From Portulaca oleracea (taxonomy: Eukaryota; Streptophyta; Magnoliopsida; Caryophyllales; Portulacaceae): a stretch of 64,000 bases of DNA. Each line of letters begins with the position of its first letter. Within the stretch, counting starts at the first letter, position 1. The stretch covers positions 10,473,832 through 10,537,831 of the forward strand of contig CM055870.1 in the NCBI GenBank assembly GCA_029582165.1, read 5' to 3'. Made by a program: the position numbers and the translations under genes. This document shows positions 13,693 to 24,400 of the stretch, one piece after another. The notes below the pieces were generated by a model, which ran no database searches, was not told where the DNA came from, and was given only the letters and a program-made list of their open reading frames with translations.

Positions 13693-14775
13693 TGAACCGT
13701 GCCGGGCTCGGGTCCGAGCCTCCAAAGTCGGGCTTGTGCGTTGTAGCGAAGAGGAAGTAACCCCGACCCGACATGTCCGCCCTAAACCCACGCACCCGGT
13801 CACTTTCAAGAACAAATACACCTTCTCCAAGAGTGGGGCGTTGAGTGTCAAGCTAGCGTGGCTTGGGCAAGTCGTACGATGTTGGAGCTTGGAGAGACTA
13901 GGGTTTGCTCCAACAGCCCGGAGGCCTCGGGACCGGACCAGGCCATTCCGAGATTGGAGAATGGGAGGTATCGGGGTGCGGGTGTAAAACCCCGGAAGCA
14001 ACAAAGTCCAAGCACAAGAGGGTGTCATGCAGCAGGTCGTCACGCCCGTGACGCCTTTGGTCGCGCCCGTGACGCATCAGTCCAGGTCGTCACGCCCGTG
14101 ACCTTCGCCAGGTCACGACCATGACCCGCTGCGGCATTTTGGGGAAATTAGGAAGAAGTTCGTCACGCCCGTGATGATTCAGCGTAGCGCCCGCTACGAT
14201 CGCGCGCCCGAAAATCGCCTGGAGTTTTCGCTCTGGTCACGCCCGTGACCATCTGGCGTAACGCCCGTGACGACGTTGTTTTGCGTGTTTTGCTTGGTTT
14301 AAAACGCTGAGTTTTGCTTATGTTATAAATACTTATTTAGCACTTTTTCCAAGGCAGCTTTTGATGATTATGAACATGCTTATGCATTGGTTAGGGTTTC
14401 CCTAAGTTTTCTCTCAAAATCTAGATTACTTTATCCATTGATTAATGGTGGTGTTTCTAGTCATTCCTTTATTGATCATTCGATGGATTCTTCCTTTATG
14501 ATGGTCATGGTGGGGTGTTAGGCTTTGGTGGTGGAATCTCCTTTATCCAAGGTCATATCCAATCCCTTTGGTGTTCAAGGTTATTGCTATTGGTTGATTT
14601 TGGTTATTATTCTTGTTATTATTCAAGTTCAAGGCTATTGTTGAGAAGTTCAAGCATGGGTGATTGAGATGTTCATCTTTCTCCCCTTATTCTATTGCTT
14701 ATGGATTTTCTCTCATCTCTTCTACAACAACAACTCAAGCTAAGTCTTCAATCTCTCCCACCGCGCCACGCTCCA
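13693..14775 (+). repeat. 5' LTR of the TR-GAG element (1083 bp)
   Basis: Starts TGAACCGTG and ends GCTCCA (TG...CA). U3 carries an array of GTCACGCCCGTGAC palindromes at about 14036-14275, followed by TATAAAT at 14324-14330. It is 23 bp longer than the 3' LTR because of one extra palindrome unit. Confidence 0.92.
14324..14330 (+). promoter_or_regulatory. TATA box in 5' LTR
   Basis: TATAAAT, about 50 bp after the last palindrome; the equivalent in the 3' LTR is at 17678-17684. Confidence 0.6.
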
Positions 14776-14777
14776 TT

Positions 14778-14789
14778 TGGTATCAGAGC
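14778..14789 (+). promoter_or_regulatory. Primer-binding site (initiator tRNA-Met)
   Basis: TGGTATCAGAGC, two bases after the LTR, matches the 3' end of plant initiator tRNA-Met as used by most plant LTR elements. Confidence 0.9.
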
Positions 14790-15124
14790 CACGGTTTGTT
14801 CTAGCTTGAGTTTTCATTTTTGTTCTTGCAAGTAGAGATTTCTATTGTTGGTTTTTGTTGGTTTTGATTGAAGTATTGGTGTTCTCCATCCCTTGTGCCT
14901 CCAAGTGTGTTGGAGAAGTTGTTATTGCTATTGTGTTTGTTGATTTTGATGCATATTGGAGCTTTGAGGTGAAGTTGGAAAATTTATGCCCGCAAGGTGT
15001 TCGATAAAATGCCCAAGTGAGAAAAACACAAAGAACCCTTAGCCAAACACAAGCCAACTACAAGAAAACCCCCAAACTCCACAAAATATCCCAAACACAA
15101 ACCGTCCCATACCCTTCCCTCGAT

Positions 15125-17041
15125 ATGGATGGTCACGATGATTCTGATCGAGAGGAACCTAGCCACCGGAAGAGTTTCCGAGTCTAAGGAATTGAGGACC
15201 GACTCGCCACGATGGACGAGAGGTTCACTTCCCTTGAGAATCATAACGCTAACATCGAGCGGACCCTTCTGGAGATTGCGGCACAAATGAACAATTTGAC
15301 AGTGCAACGTTAAGGGCAACCACAAGCTGAACGTCGGAGGCGTGCACAAAGCCCTATCCGTCCTCCTCCAAACTTTGAGTCGAGTGACAATGCTAGAGAC
15401 TCTCCACGACACCGAATTCGTCGGAATGTACATGATCCACTCCCTCGTGACGACTTCCAGGACGTTAAGATTGACATCCCCGAATTCAACGGCTCCACCG
15501 ACCCGGATGACTACCTCGAATGGATCCAAATCTTGGATAGGATTTTTGAAGCCGAGGATTATAGTGATGAACAGGCCTTCAAGATTGCGAGATTGAAACT
15601 CACCAAGGTTGCATCCTTTTGGTTTGAGAATGTCAAGGCACAAAGAGCTAAGGAGGGTCGAGCAAAAGTCACCTCATGGACAAAGCTAAAGCGATTAATG
15701 AATCGACGATTCTTGCCTAGTACTTACAAGCGAGACCATGAACTCATTTCATCACTTGATGGGAAAAGAAGAAGAAATGATTCCTCCCGGGAAAAGTCAT
15801 TCTACTGTTCCCCACTAACGACCTTTACGTTCCAAAAATGTGTCAAATGTAGACGTGTGGGACACGATTCTTTGCAATGTCCAACAATGGCTATGGTTGA
15901 AGCTTGGATTGAGGAATCCTTTGGTGTGGAAGAGCATACAAGTGACATGGTAGAAGAGGCTAAGCAAGCAAAGGTCGATTCCTTGCCCGACGAGGGAGCT
16001 TCCGTTGAACCTTGTGAGGCTTCCGAAGCTATTGTTGAAGTTCCAAGCCAAGAGGTGGTTGAGAACATCGATTTTTCCCTTCCTCTTATCCTTGTTGAAG
16101 AGGCCCAAGAAGATGTTCCTTTGGGTTTATCATTGCCACCAACCAAGGAATCAAACAACAATGGCGATGACTCCCATTCCCTTCCATCCGTGGGCACCAA
16201 AATTCTTCTCAATGGGAAGAATAAGGTAACTGAAGACTCTCCTTTGAAATTTATTGAATCATGCTTGAAAGATGGACGATGTGGTGTAGAGTCTTTGGGT
16301 GAGTCGTGCATGATCTTTGGGAGACATTGGTTGTTTGATGAAGTTTGTTGGCGAGATAAGTTGCATGATGAGCATGTGAAGTCCCCGGTTGAAAATTCCC
16401 CATGTTTTGAGTGGCTTACTAAGAATCTTGGTGTTCATTTGGAGTCTAGTGGTAAATTTGGGTTTCATGATGCCTTGATTCTAGTTAAACCTAAGTTTTT
16501 GAGCTCTTCAATTGTGTCGTCCTTAGATGAATATTGCTTGCATGTTGGTCGTTGTGATGTGAACTATTTGAACATGCCATACATGATGTTTGGTCGACAT
16601 TGGTTATTTGAGGAATTGTCGTTGAATAAGTACTATTGGAAATTTGGCGTGCAATGTTTTTGGGAGAGTATGTTGAAAGAAAAACATTTGTTTGACGGTG
16701 ATCACTTGAACCCCCTAGCCCCACATAAAATCAAACCTTGGGTGGGAAGTGAGTTGAGGAACCTTCTCCTTTCGAGCGAAACACGGGTTGATTGTGCTCT
16801 TGGTGAGGACAAGCGATCCATAGCTTTGTCTTTATCGAGTCGCGAGCTTAGTGAGGTTGAGTGTTCCCTAGCTCCACAAAAATTTCATCATTCCATCCTT
16901 TGTCCTTCACCCCCAAGCCTCTTCAAGAATTCATATTTCTTCAAACAAGGCGGAGTTCATAGTGCGGTCATGATCGGTTTGTTGGAGGATTCAAGTAATG
17001 GGACGCTGGGGCGAGCCTTCATTTTAACTCCCAAGAGTTGA
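15125..17041 (+). pseudogene. gag of a gypsy-type element, two nonsense codons near the N-terminus
   Basis: Encodes the structural Gag that packages element RNA. From ATG 15125 the frame has TAA at 15185-15187 and 15311-15313, then stays open to TGA 17039-17041 (575 codons after the second stop). The N-terminal part is charged and coiled-coil-like (ERFTSLENH...). A Retrotrans_gag-type region follows (IPEFNGSTDPDDYLEW at about 15470-15525 through FLPSTYKRDHE). A CX2CX4HX4C zinc knuckle, CVKCRRVGHDSLQC, is at about 15838-15880. The C-terminal ~370 residues are acidic and unlike standard Gag; they carry the motif FGRHWLF twice (near 16315 and 16590). No pol frame follows. Downstream initiation, for example at ATG 15533, could still give a shorter Gag with the knuckle. 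Confidence 0.8.
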
Positions 17042-17056
17042 GGGCAACTCTTTTTC

Positions 17057-17067
17057 AAGAGGGGGAG
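17057..17067 (+). promoter_or_regulatory. Polypurine tract
   Basis: AAGAGGGGGAG ends two bases before the 3' LTR: the plus-strand priming site. Confidence 0.85.
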
Positions 17068-17069
17068 TA

Positions 17070-18129
17070 TGAACCGTGTCGGGCTCGGGTCCGAGCCTCC
17101 AAAGCCGGGCTTGTGCGTTGTAGCGAAGAGGAAGTAACCCCGACCCGATATGCCCGCCCTAAACCCACGCACCCGGTCACTTTCAAGAACAAATACACCT
17201 TCTCCAAGAGTGGGGCGTTGAGTGTCAAGCTAGTGTGGCTTGGGCAAGTCGTCCGATGTTGGAGCTTGGAGAGACTAGGGTTTGCTCCAACAGCCTGGAG
17301 GCCTCGGGACCGGACCAGGCCATCCCGAGATTGGAGAATGGGAGGTATCGGGGTGCGGGTGTAAAACCCCGGAAGCAACAAAGTCCAAGCACAAGAGGGT
17401 GTCATGCAGCAGGTCGTCACGCCCGTGACGCCTTTGGTCGCGCCCGTGACGCATCAGTCCAGGTCGTCACGACTGTGACTCGCTGCGGCATTTTGGGGAA
17501 ATTAGGAAGAAGTTCGTCACGCCCGTGACGATTCAGCGTAGCGCCCGCTACGATCGCGCGCCCGAAAATCGCCTGGAGTTTTCGCTCTGGTCACGCCCGT
17601 GACCATCTGGCGTAACGCCCGCGACGACGCTGTTTTGCGTGTTTTGCTTGGTTTAAAACGCTGAGTTTTGCTTATGTTATAAATACTTGTTTAGCACTTT
17701 TTCCAAGGCAGCTTTTGATGATTATGAACATGCTTATGCATTGGTTAGGGTTTCCCTAAGTTTTCTCTCAAAATCTAGATTACTTTATCCATTGATTAAT
17801 GGTGGTGTTTCTAGTCATTCCTTTATTGATCATTTGGTGGATTCTTCCTTTATGATGGTCATGGTGGGTTGTTAGGCTTTGGTGGTGGAATCTCCTTTAT
17901 CCAAGGTCATATCCAATCCCTTTGGTGTTCAAGGTTATTGCTATTGGTTGATTTTAGTTATTATTCTTGTTATTATTCAAGTTCAAGGCTATTGTTGAGA
18001 AGTTCAAGCATGGGTGATTGAGATGTTCATCTTTCTCCCCTTATTCTATTGCTTATGGATTTTCTCTCATCTCTTCTACAACAACAACTCAAGCTAAGTC
18101 TTCAATCTCTCCCACCGCGCCTCGCTCCA
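17070..18129 (+). repeat. 3' LTR of the TR-GAG element (1060 bp)
   Basis: Near-identical to 13693-14775. It lacks 23 bp lying between two GGTCACG repeats in the palindrome array. Confidence 0.92.
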
Positions 18130-18134
18130 TAGTG

Positions 18135-19030
18135 TGTCTCATATCGAGATTTCCACCATAATCTACATCAACATATAGCCTGCAAGATCATTCGTTGCAA
18201 CTCTACCTCTGCTATGCACTAAGCCCTTGTCCAAAGTACCCTTCACATAGTGAAGGATCCACTTCACACCTTCCCAATGCTCTTTCCTTTAAACTGCATA
18301 TATCTACTTACCATATTAACTACATATAACAAGTCAGGTTTAGTGCATACCGGCCATAGCATACATCAATTATCAACTGCACTAGCATATATAAGGAACA
18401 TTAGACATCTTCTTAATCTCCAATTGACATTTAAAACAACACTCAACAGACAGTTCAAAATGAGTAACTAAGGGAATAGAAACTTCATTACAGTTTCATA
18501 TGTTGAACCTATCCAACAACTTTTCCAAATACCTCTTTTGAGATAGAAACAACTTTCCTGCCTTTCGATCTCTCTATATCTCAATCTACAAACTGTTCTT
18601 TGCTGCACCAAGGTCCTTCATCACAAACTCTTGACTGAGTTGAGACTTGAACTTACTAATCAATGACATATCCCTAGATGTTATTAACAAGTTATCCCCA
18701 TAAAGCAATAGTAAGTAAACAAATGACTCATTATCAAACTTCCTGCAGTACACACAGTTGCTATATTTGCTTCTAGTTTAGCCATATCTAATTATAAAGG
18801 TATCAAACCTTTTATACCACTGTTAATGTGCCTGCTTAAGTTTATTCAAGGACTTCTTAAATCTACACACATGTCCCTCTTTTCCAAGAGTAACAAACCC
18901 CTCTAACTATCTCATATAGATCTCCTCTTCCAACACACCATGGTCCATGGAGGAACACAGTCTTAATTACATCCAGTTGTTCTAACTCCATGTAAAATAG
19001 AGCAACAAATGCAAGCAAGTATCTTGATTT
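18135..19030 (-). pseudogene. Ty1/copia pol, reverse transcriptase (right part of split element)
   Basis: Minus-strand translation reads a degenerate copia RT: LAFVALFYMELEQLDV and 'KTVFLHG' near 18950-19010, an EGFVTLGKEGHVCR-like segment with shifts near 18880-18920, and an L-Y-G-D-N active-site region near 18690-18710 (the usual YVDD has drifted). Several stops and frameshifts. It continues into the RNase H fragment at 13300-13692 once the inserted element is taken away. The 5' part (Gag, protease, integrase) is missing. Confidence 0.75.
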
Positions 19031-19133
19031 ATATGATTTATAAACTATACAAAAATAATTATCTATTATTTTTTTCATAAATATAAAACTATGTATATGA
19101 GTATTTTTTATTACAGCTGATGATATAAGGCTA

Positions 19134-19182
19134 TTGGCAAGGTCATCTGCAGCTCGAATGGTACAACTCACAATGATGATCA
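19134..19182 (-). pseudogene. Pectinesterase exon-2 relic
   Basis: A stretch of about 49 bp translates on the minus strand as VSCTIRAADDLANS, matching VNCTIRAADDLANS of PME gene A (residues 453-466) with only a few nucleotide differences. It has no other PME sequence on either side, sits next to the truncated 5' end of the copia element, and is 2.3 kb downstream of gene A in the same orientation. It is best read as the last scrap of a third, tandem PME copy. Capture of a fragment is the alternative. Confidence 0.7.
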
Positions 19183-19219
19183 ACACTTAAAAAGTGAAAT
19201 ATGTTAGTGCAATGTAGCG

Positions 19220-20352
19220 GTGAGCAAAAATTTCGGAAATCTCGGTCCTATCCCACTCTCGGTAAAGTCTAAGTCCCAAAATCCTGCTCCAAGTGGGAGT
19301 GGAACTAAAAATGATGTCCCGGTCAACGACGTGACCAAGAGTGAGACTTAACCTCATTTCCCGCTGCCGATCCCGATTCTCGTTTACATATATATATTAA
19401 ACAAATCAAGTGATTTCATGATGATCGATTAGGATCGATAAACTTGTCTAAATTAATTTGTGTTCACTCTTTGGATATATTTTATTTATTACTATTTCGA
19501 GCTTGTATTTTTTCGGAAAAAGACGTTATATATTAGACATTATGTAATTTTAATTTGGAAAAAAGTGGCTATGTAAACAAACCGATGCTAACATTTATGA
19601 AATTTTAAAATCGTATTACTTATTGTTGGTTGTTTATAGAAATAAATTAAATAATAAGTGCAAAAAATTAAGAAACTGGGACTAGGCCTGATTGGTACAA
19701 CTAGAGAGGAATGGAATGAAATGAAATTTAATACATAGAGGAATGAAATGGAACGTCATTCTTTGACATCATGTGTTTGGTTGATCAAAAGAATGAAATA
19801 TCATTATTATTGTTTGATCTAAATATAGAATGAAGTCAAATAATAAGTAATAAATATTATTATTGTCAAATTAATTTTTAATTGTTAATATTTTAACATT
19901 ATTATTATTTTAAATTTTATTATTATTATTATTATTATTATTATCATCATCATTGGAAATGTTCAAAGGTGAATTAAAGAAAAATATGAAAAATAAAATT
20001 ATTGGTATAAATTATTTTTATTTTTGAAGATAAATATTGATATTTAAGGAATGGTATGTGAAACCTCCCAAAAAGGAGAGGTATCAAGTCCCCTTCAAAT
20101 GGGGGGAACTTGAAGCCTATGGATATGAAATTTCATTCCTTAAATTTTCAACCAAACACAAAACAAAGGAACTTGATACATTTAAGTATGAAGTTCCATT
20201 CCACAGTCTCAACCAAACAGACCCAAAAGATTCCCGATTCATTTCCCATTCCCGGTGGAATCGAAATCGAGAGCAAAGAACCGGAAGCGAGAGCAGGAGT
20301 AAAACTTTACTTCCGATCACAACCAAGACCGGGACCTCCAAAAATTACCAGG
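19220..20352. mobile_element. Foldback element with diverged TIRs
   Basis: The left end GAGCAAAAATTTCGGAAATCTCGG and the inverted right end (TGGTAATTTTTGGAGGTCCCGG) are similar. The rest is divided by a nested element. No coding sequence or clear TSD. Confidence 0.45.
19685..20224. mobile_element. Nested MITE
   Basis: The left end GGCCTGATTGGTACAACTAG and the inverted right end GGGTCTGTTTGGTTGAGAC are similar, and both arms contain GGAATGGAATGAAAT-type sequence. An (ATT)n tract lies inside at 19917-19945. Confidence 0.5.
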
Positions 20353-20644
20353 ATCTCAATCCCACTCACCCAAGGTATGTGCATAACACTAGTACAATTC
20401 TAAAGTTGAGGGAGTTGTGATATCTGGAAGCCTTGTTGAAGCTGTGCCCCTATAGTACTATGTTATATTCTACTTTATTGACAAATGGTTCATTGATTTG
20501 TACTTATACAGGACTTGCAAATAGACAAGACACAACTAAATAATTGTAATTCCCTAGTATTTAGACTCATGCATTGCATGTGCAATATTTGACATCGGTG
20601 AATTGAATTATAATTTGTAAATTATATTTTCTTTCAAACAGGGT

Positions 20645-21239
20645 CTATAGGATGGATTTGGGGCGGGGAATCTCCGAATCTGTCGGGGCCCCGCCCCGCT
20701 CTAGGGAAAAATCCCCGTTCCCATTGGGGATGGAGACGGGGACGGGGACGGGGACGATTTTCCAAAATCCGCTTGGGGAGGGGCGGGGATGGGGACAAAA
20801 TTTTCCCCATCCCCATCCCCATTTTCCCCGCCGGGGTGAATTCCCCGTCCCCATCCCCGAATCCCCATCCCCGAAAATGTTCAAATTACCAAATAACCTT
20901 TATTCAAATTTAATATATACATTAATGGGAAGGACAAAGTAGTAAGTTTCCAATTTATTCTCACTTGTTGATGTATTATTGTTTGATTTTGATGTATTAT
21001 TACTTGAGCAAGTTAAATACGTTGTATTTTGAACATGTTAAAAATCGGGTTCGATTAAAAACCGGATCCAATTAAAATTTAGTTAAATTTAGTATAGTTT
21101 TAAAAAATCCCCGTTGGATCCCCGTTGGGGATGTGGAATCCGCGAGGATGGGGACGGGGATGGGGATGAGTTTTGGGAGCGGGGATAGGGACGGGGGTAT
21201 ACTCCCCCATCCCCGATCCGCCCCGTTGTCATCCTATAC
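20645..21239. mobile_element. GC-rich terminal-repeat element with GGGGAY minisatellite
   Basis: TIR-like ends CTATAGGATG / CATCCTATAC. Both arms are built of repeated GGGGA(C/T) units on alternating strands, with an AT-rich centre. The frames here are minisatellite artefacts. Confidence 0.5.
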
Positions 21240-21438
21240 GCATGCATACACATTCAATAAATTTATTGGTTTTTACATTATAATATTGATATCATTATAC
21301 GGCATACATAAATTTCTTAGTACAATTATAGTTATTCCATAATGAACCAAAAGAATTTTGAGAAATCAAGTAAAACACTTTTGAGTATAAATGTATAGTT
21401 ACCTCTAAACTCTATTATCTAAGTTAAATCATAGTGTT

Positions 21439-24400
21439 TCATGATAGCAAACCACTAAAGTATGGCACCCCTGTCTGCGGTAACCATTCATCGCCAAAGA
21501 TGAAGTTGGATATCGTGTAATTCGAGGCATCTGTAGAATTCATAATATGATAACCAGGCCAAGTCACCCTCCTTGTAGCATCAGAACCTGGACCCGTGTT
21601 GTTGTACTCTCCATAGTATAATGTGTCTAATGCAAATGTTCCATTCCAGTCTCTCCAACCAGCTGGATCTACCACATTGCTTATGAATGATTGCATGTAG
21701 ACAGTTCTAGAGTACTCCTTCCATGGCCTCCCTAAGAATGTTTGTATAGTGCTATTACTATTGGCAAGATCATCCGCAGCTCGAATGGTGCAATTCACGA
21801 TCGAAATACCCGTGTTTTGATTTGGGTCTATTCGTCCCTGGGCTGTGATGGCATTGAATTGGTTGGCCATAGGTAGGCGAGGATAAAGATTGCAGTTTTG
21901 GAAGACAACAGCTGCATTGCCGAATATGAAGTCAACCGTCCCGTAAATATCACACTCTCTATAGAACTGTCGCAAGGAATGCACATACAAAGTGTCTTGG
22001 TAACCTTCAAAGCTACAACTATAGAATGTTGACAAATCGGCACCATTTCTCAAAGCTACTGCTTGATGTTTGACAGCGCCGGCTGTATTTCGAATCGTCA
22101 TGTTTATGCCAATGAATCCAGTGCCAACAACAGCTGCAATAAACATTATAGATTCATTAGATAAAATATAATCATCCAAAATGGCAGTCATTTCTGTCAT
22201 CGCCAAAAGAAAATTACTATTTGGAAAATACAAAAGCGATTATGAGGTTAATTAATATTGGAACTACTTGGCTATCTGTTTAATTAACAAAGAAAAAATA
22301 AAATTTAGAGTGTGTTTGGTAAGATTTCTGGGAAAATTTTCCCGGGGAAAAGTTTCCCTGGAAAGTTTTCCGTTGGAAATATTTCACCGGGGAAAATTTC
22401 CCTTAGCCCCTTAAGAGAAATTTTCCCTAGGAAAACCTAACAAATGGTGGGCCCCTTGTAAAACTTTCCTAGGTCGATGTCTGATCAACGTGGGAAAATA
22501 AGTCATTTCGAAAAATTGTGATTTCCGAAAGTTTTGACTAAGCAAACACACTCTTACTCGTCTTAATCAAATCGAGAAAATCTACACAAGCTTTAATAAA
22601 TTTATTGAAACGATCGATGATCGACCCGTATGGGTCCACATGACAGGTTAATTAATATTGGAACAACTTGGCTATCTGTTTTCCATGCAATGACATATTT
22701 ACGATCAGGCAATCAGCTTTGTCAAAGGAGCTATTAAACAAAAATTAAGCAAACACCTTGTGAGTTATGACATTACACATTCACGTACTGTAATCTGAAA
22801 TTCTTATGCAAGTACTACCTCCGTCCTATATTGTTTGTTCATCTAATTATATATAAGTGATGATAAGTGTCTTGTCCCAAGACACTCCTTAAATGTCTTC
22901 TCCCTTATAAAATCAATACTTATTATCGTTTTTAACCCCAATTTTTTTTACAGATACTATTAATTATCAATTATAAGAAGCTTGGAATGTGTTGGCTACA
23001 CCAACAATTAAAATTGACACCCTAACGAATGAACCCCATCCGTTGGGCATATTTTAGACGCTTTTTTGTAAATTTTTAAAAATATAGATAAAAGTGTGAT
23101 TTTATACAATTTATATATATTATTATAGTTATAGAAGTCAATAATGTAACTGTTTTCCAATTTAATTCACAAATATATAGGTTTTCTATAATGACAAGAC
23201 ACAAAATATGTGTCTTGCGCAAGACTTTTATCATTTCTCTTATATTTATAAGTTCAATGGTCATGGGAAATGGGGTGAAAAATTTGTAATGTACCAGAAT
23301 TGCTCTTACTTTTCTCATGTGAAGAAAAATAAAAAAGAAACAAAAGATTATTTATTAGGGGTATAATAGGAATTACAATCATTGAAATTATAAAATGGAC
23401 AAACATTTTGGGACAATAGAATTAGGTGGATAAATAAACAATTTGGGACGGAGGTAGTAGCAAATAATAAATTAATTAAATTAGACTAAAAAACCAAAAC
23501 CCAAACAACCTAGCCGTAATGGGTGATGATAAGTGTCTTGCCCCAAGACACTCCTTAAATGTCTTTTCCCTTATAAAATCAATACTTATTATTGTTTTTA
23601 ACCCCAATTTTTTTGACAAATACTATTAATTATCAATTATAAGAAGCTTGGAATGTGTTGGCTACGCCAACAATTAAAATTGACACCCTAATGAATGAAC
23701 CCCATCCGTTGGGCATATTTTAGACGCTTTTTTGTAAATTTTTAAAAATATAGATAAAAGTGTGATTTTATATAATTTATATATATTATTATAGTTATAG
23801 AAGTCAATCATGTAACTTTTTTCCAATTTAATTCACAAATATATAGGTTTTCTATAACGACAAGACACAAAATATGTGTCTTGCACAAGACTTTTATCAT
23901 TTCCCAACATTAAATGCGTCCAGGCCCAGCACACAATAACATGGCAGAACCCCCTTTTTTTTTTTCTTCCATGCATTTTTAATCATTATCCTATTGATCA
24001 GATAATAAATGATAAAAATAACGCAAATATTAGTAATGTACATTATCTATACGAAAACTTACCAAATGTAGCAGAATTGAAGGTGGTATAATTGTCGACA
24101 ACGTTCCGGTTGCCGGTGATAATGGTCTGATTGATCCCATCCCCGATCATCATCACGTACTTCTTCTTCTTATCAATGGTGACGTACTCCTCATACACTC
24201 CCGCCGTCACATAAATCAGAAAATACCCATCACTCCCGTCGCTCTTATTCGGGGCGGCGGCAACGGCGTCGTTTATGAGCGTGAAGTTCCCACTGCCATC
24301 CTGACTCACTGTGACCAGGTCACTAATCATCACGCCCTCGTCATCTCCTGTACTCTGGAGTAGCCGCCTTCCCGTGGACTCGAGTACGGCCCGGGCCCGG

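Larger units (their letters stand above)
13693..18129 (+). mobile_element. Non-autonomous Gag-only LTR retrotransposon (TR-GAG type)
   Basis: A complete 4437-bp element: left LTR 13693-14775, primer-binding site, gag only, polypurine tract, right LTR 17070-18129, TSD TAGTG. No protease, reverse transcriptase, RNase H or integrase is present, so it must be mobilised by pol from a partner gypsy element. By hand count the LTRs differ at roughly 20 positions (about 2%) plus one 23-bp indel, so the insertion is young. It lies inside, and splits, a decayed copia pol in the opposite orientation. Confidence 0.9.
22134..24062 (-). other. Intron of PME gene A (1929 bp)
   Basis: Holds a Tourist-like MITE (22318-22553), a Stowaway-like element (22815-23457) with a 375-bp snap-back element nested in it, and a second copy of that snap-back element. 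A ~40-bp direct duplication brackets the Tourist-like MITE. Confidence 0.85.

Noticed and set aside
13639..14043. 134-codon minus-strand frame, repeated at 17055-17420
   Set aside because: Runs antisense through the LTR and, at 13639, fuses into copia RNase H by chance. Repeated because the LTR is.
14036..14275. CRISPR-like spaced palindromes
   Set aside because: Units are short, unevenly spaced and in a plant LTR; no cas genes and a eukaryotic context.
14778..14790. tRNA-like match
   Set aside because: Only the 12-base primer-binding site of an LTR element, not a tRNA gene. No tRNA or rRNA gene was recognised in the window.
18863..19186. 107-codon minus-strand ORF taken as a gene
   Set aside because: A chance fusion of the PME relic, AT-rich filler and copia RT text.
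20634..20942. Gly/Pro-rich frames on both strands
   Set aside because: Products of the GGGGAY minisatellite.
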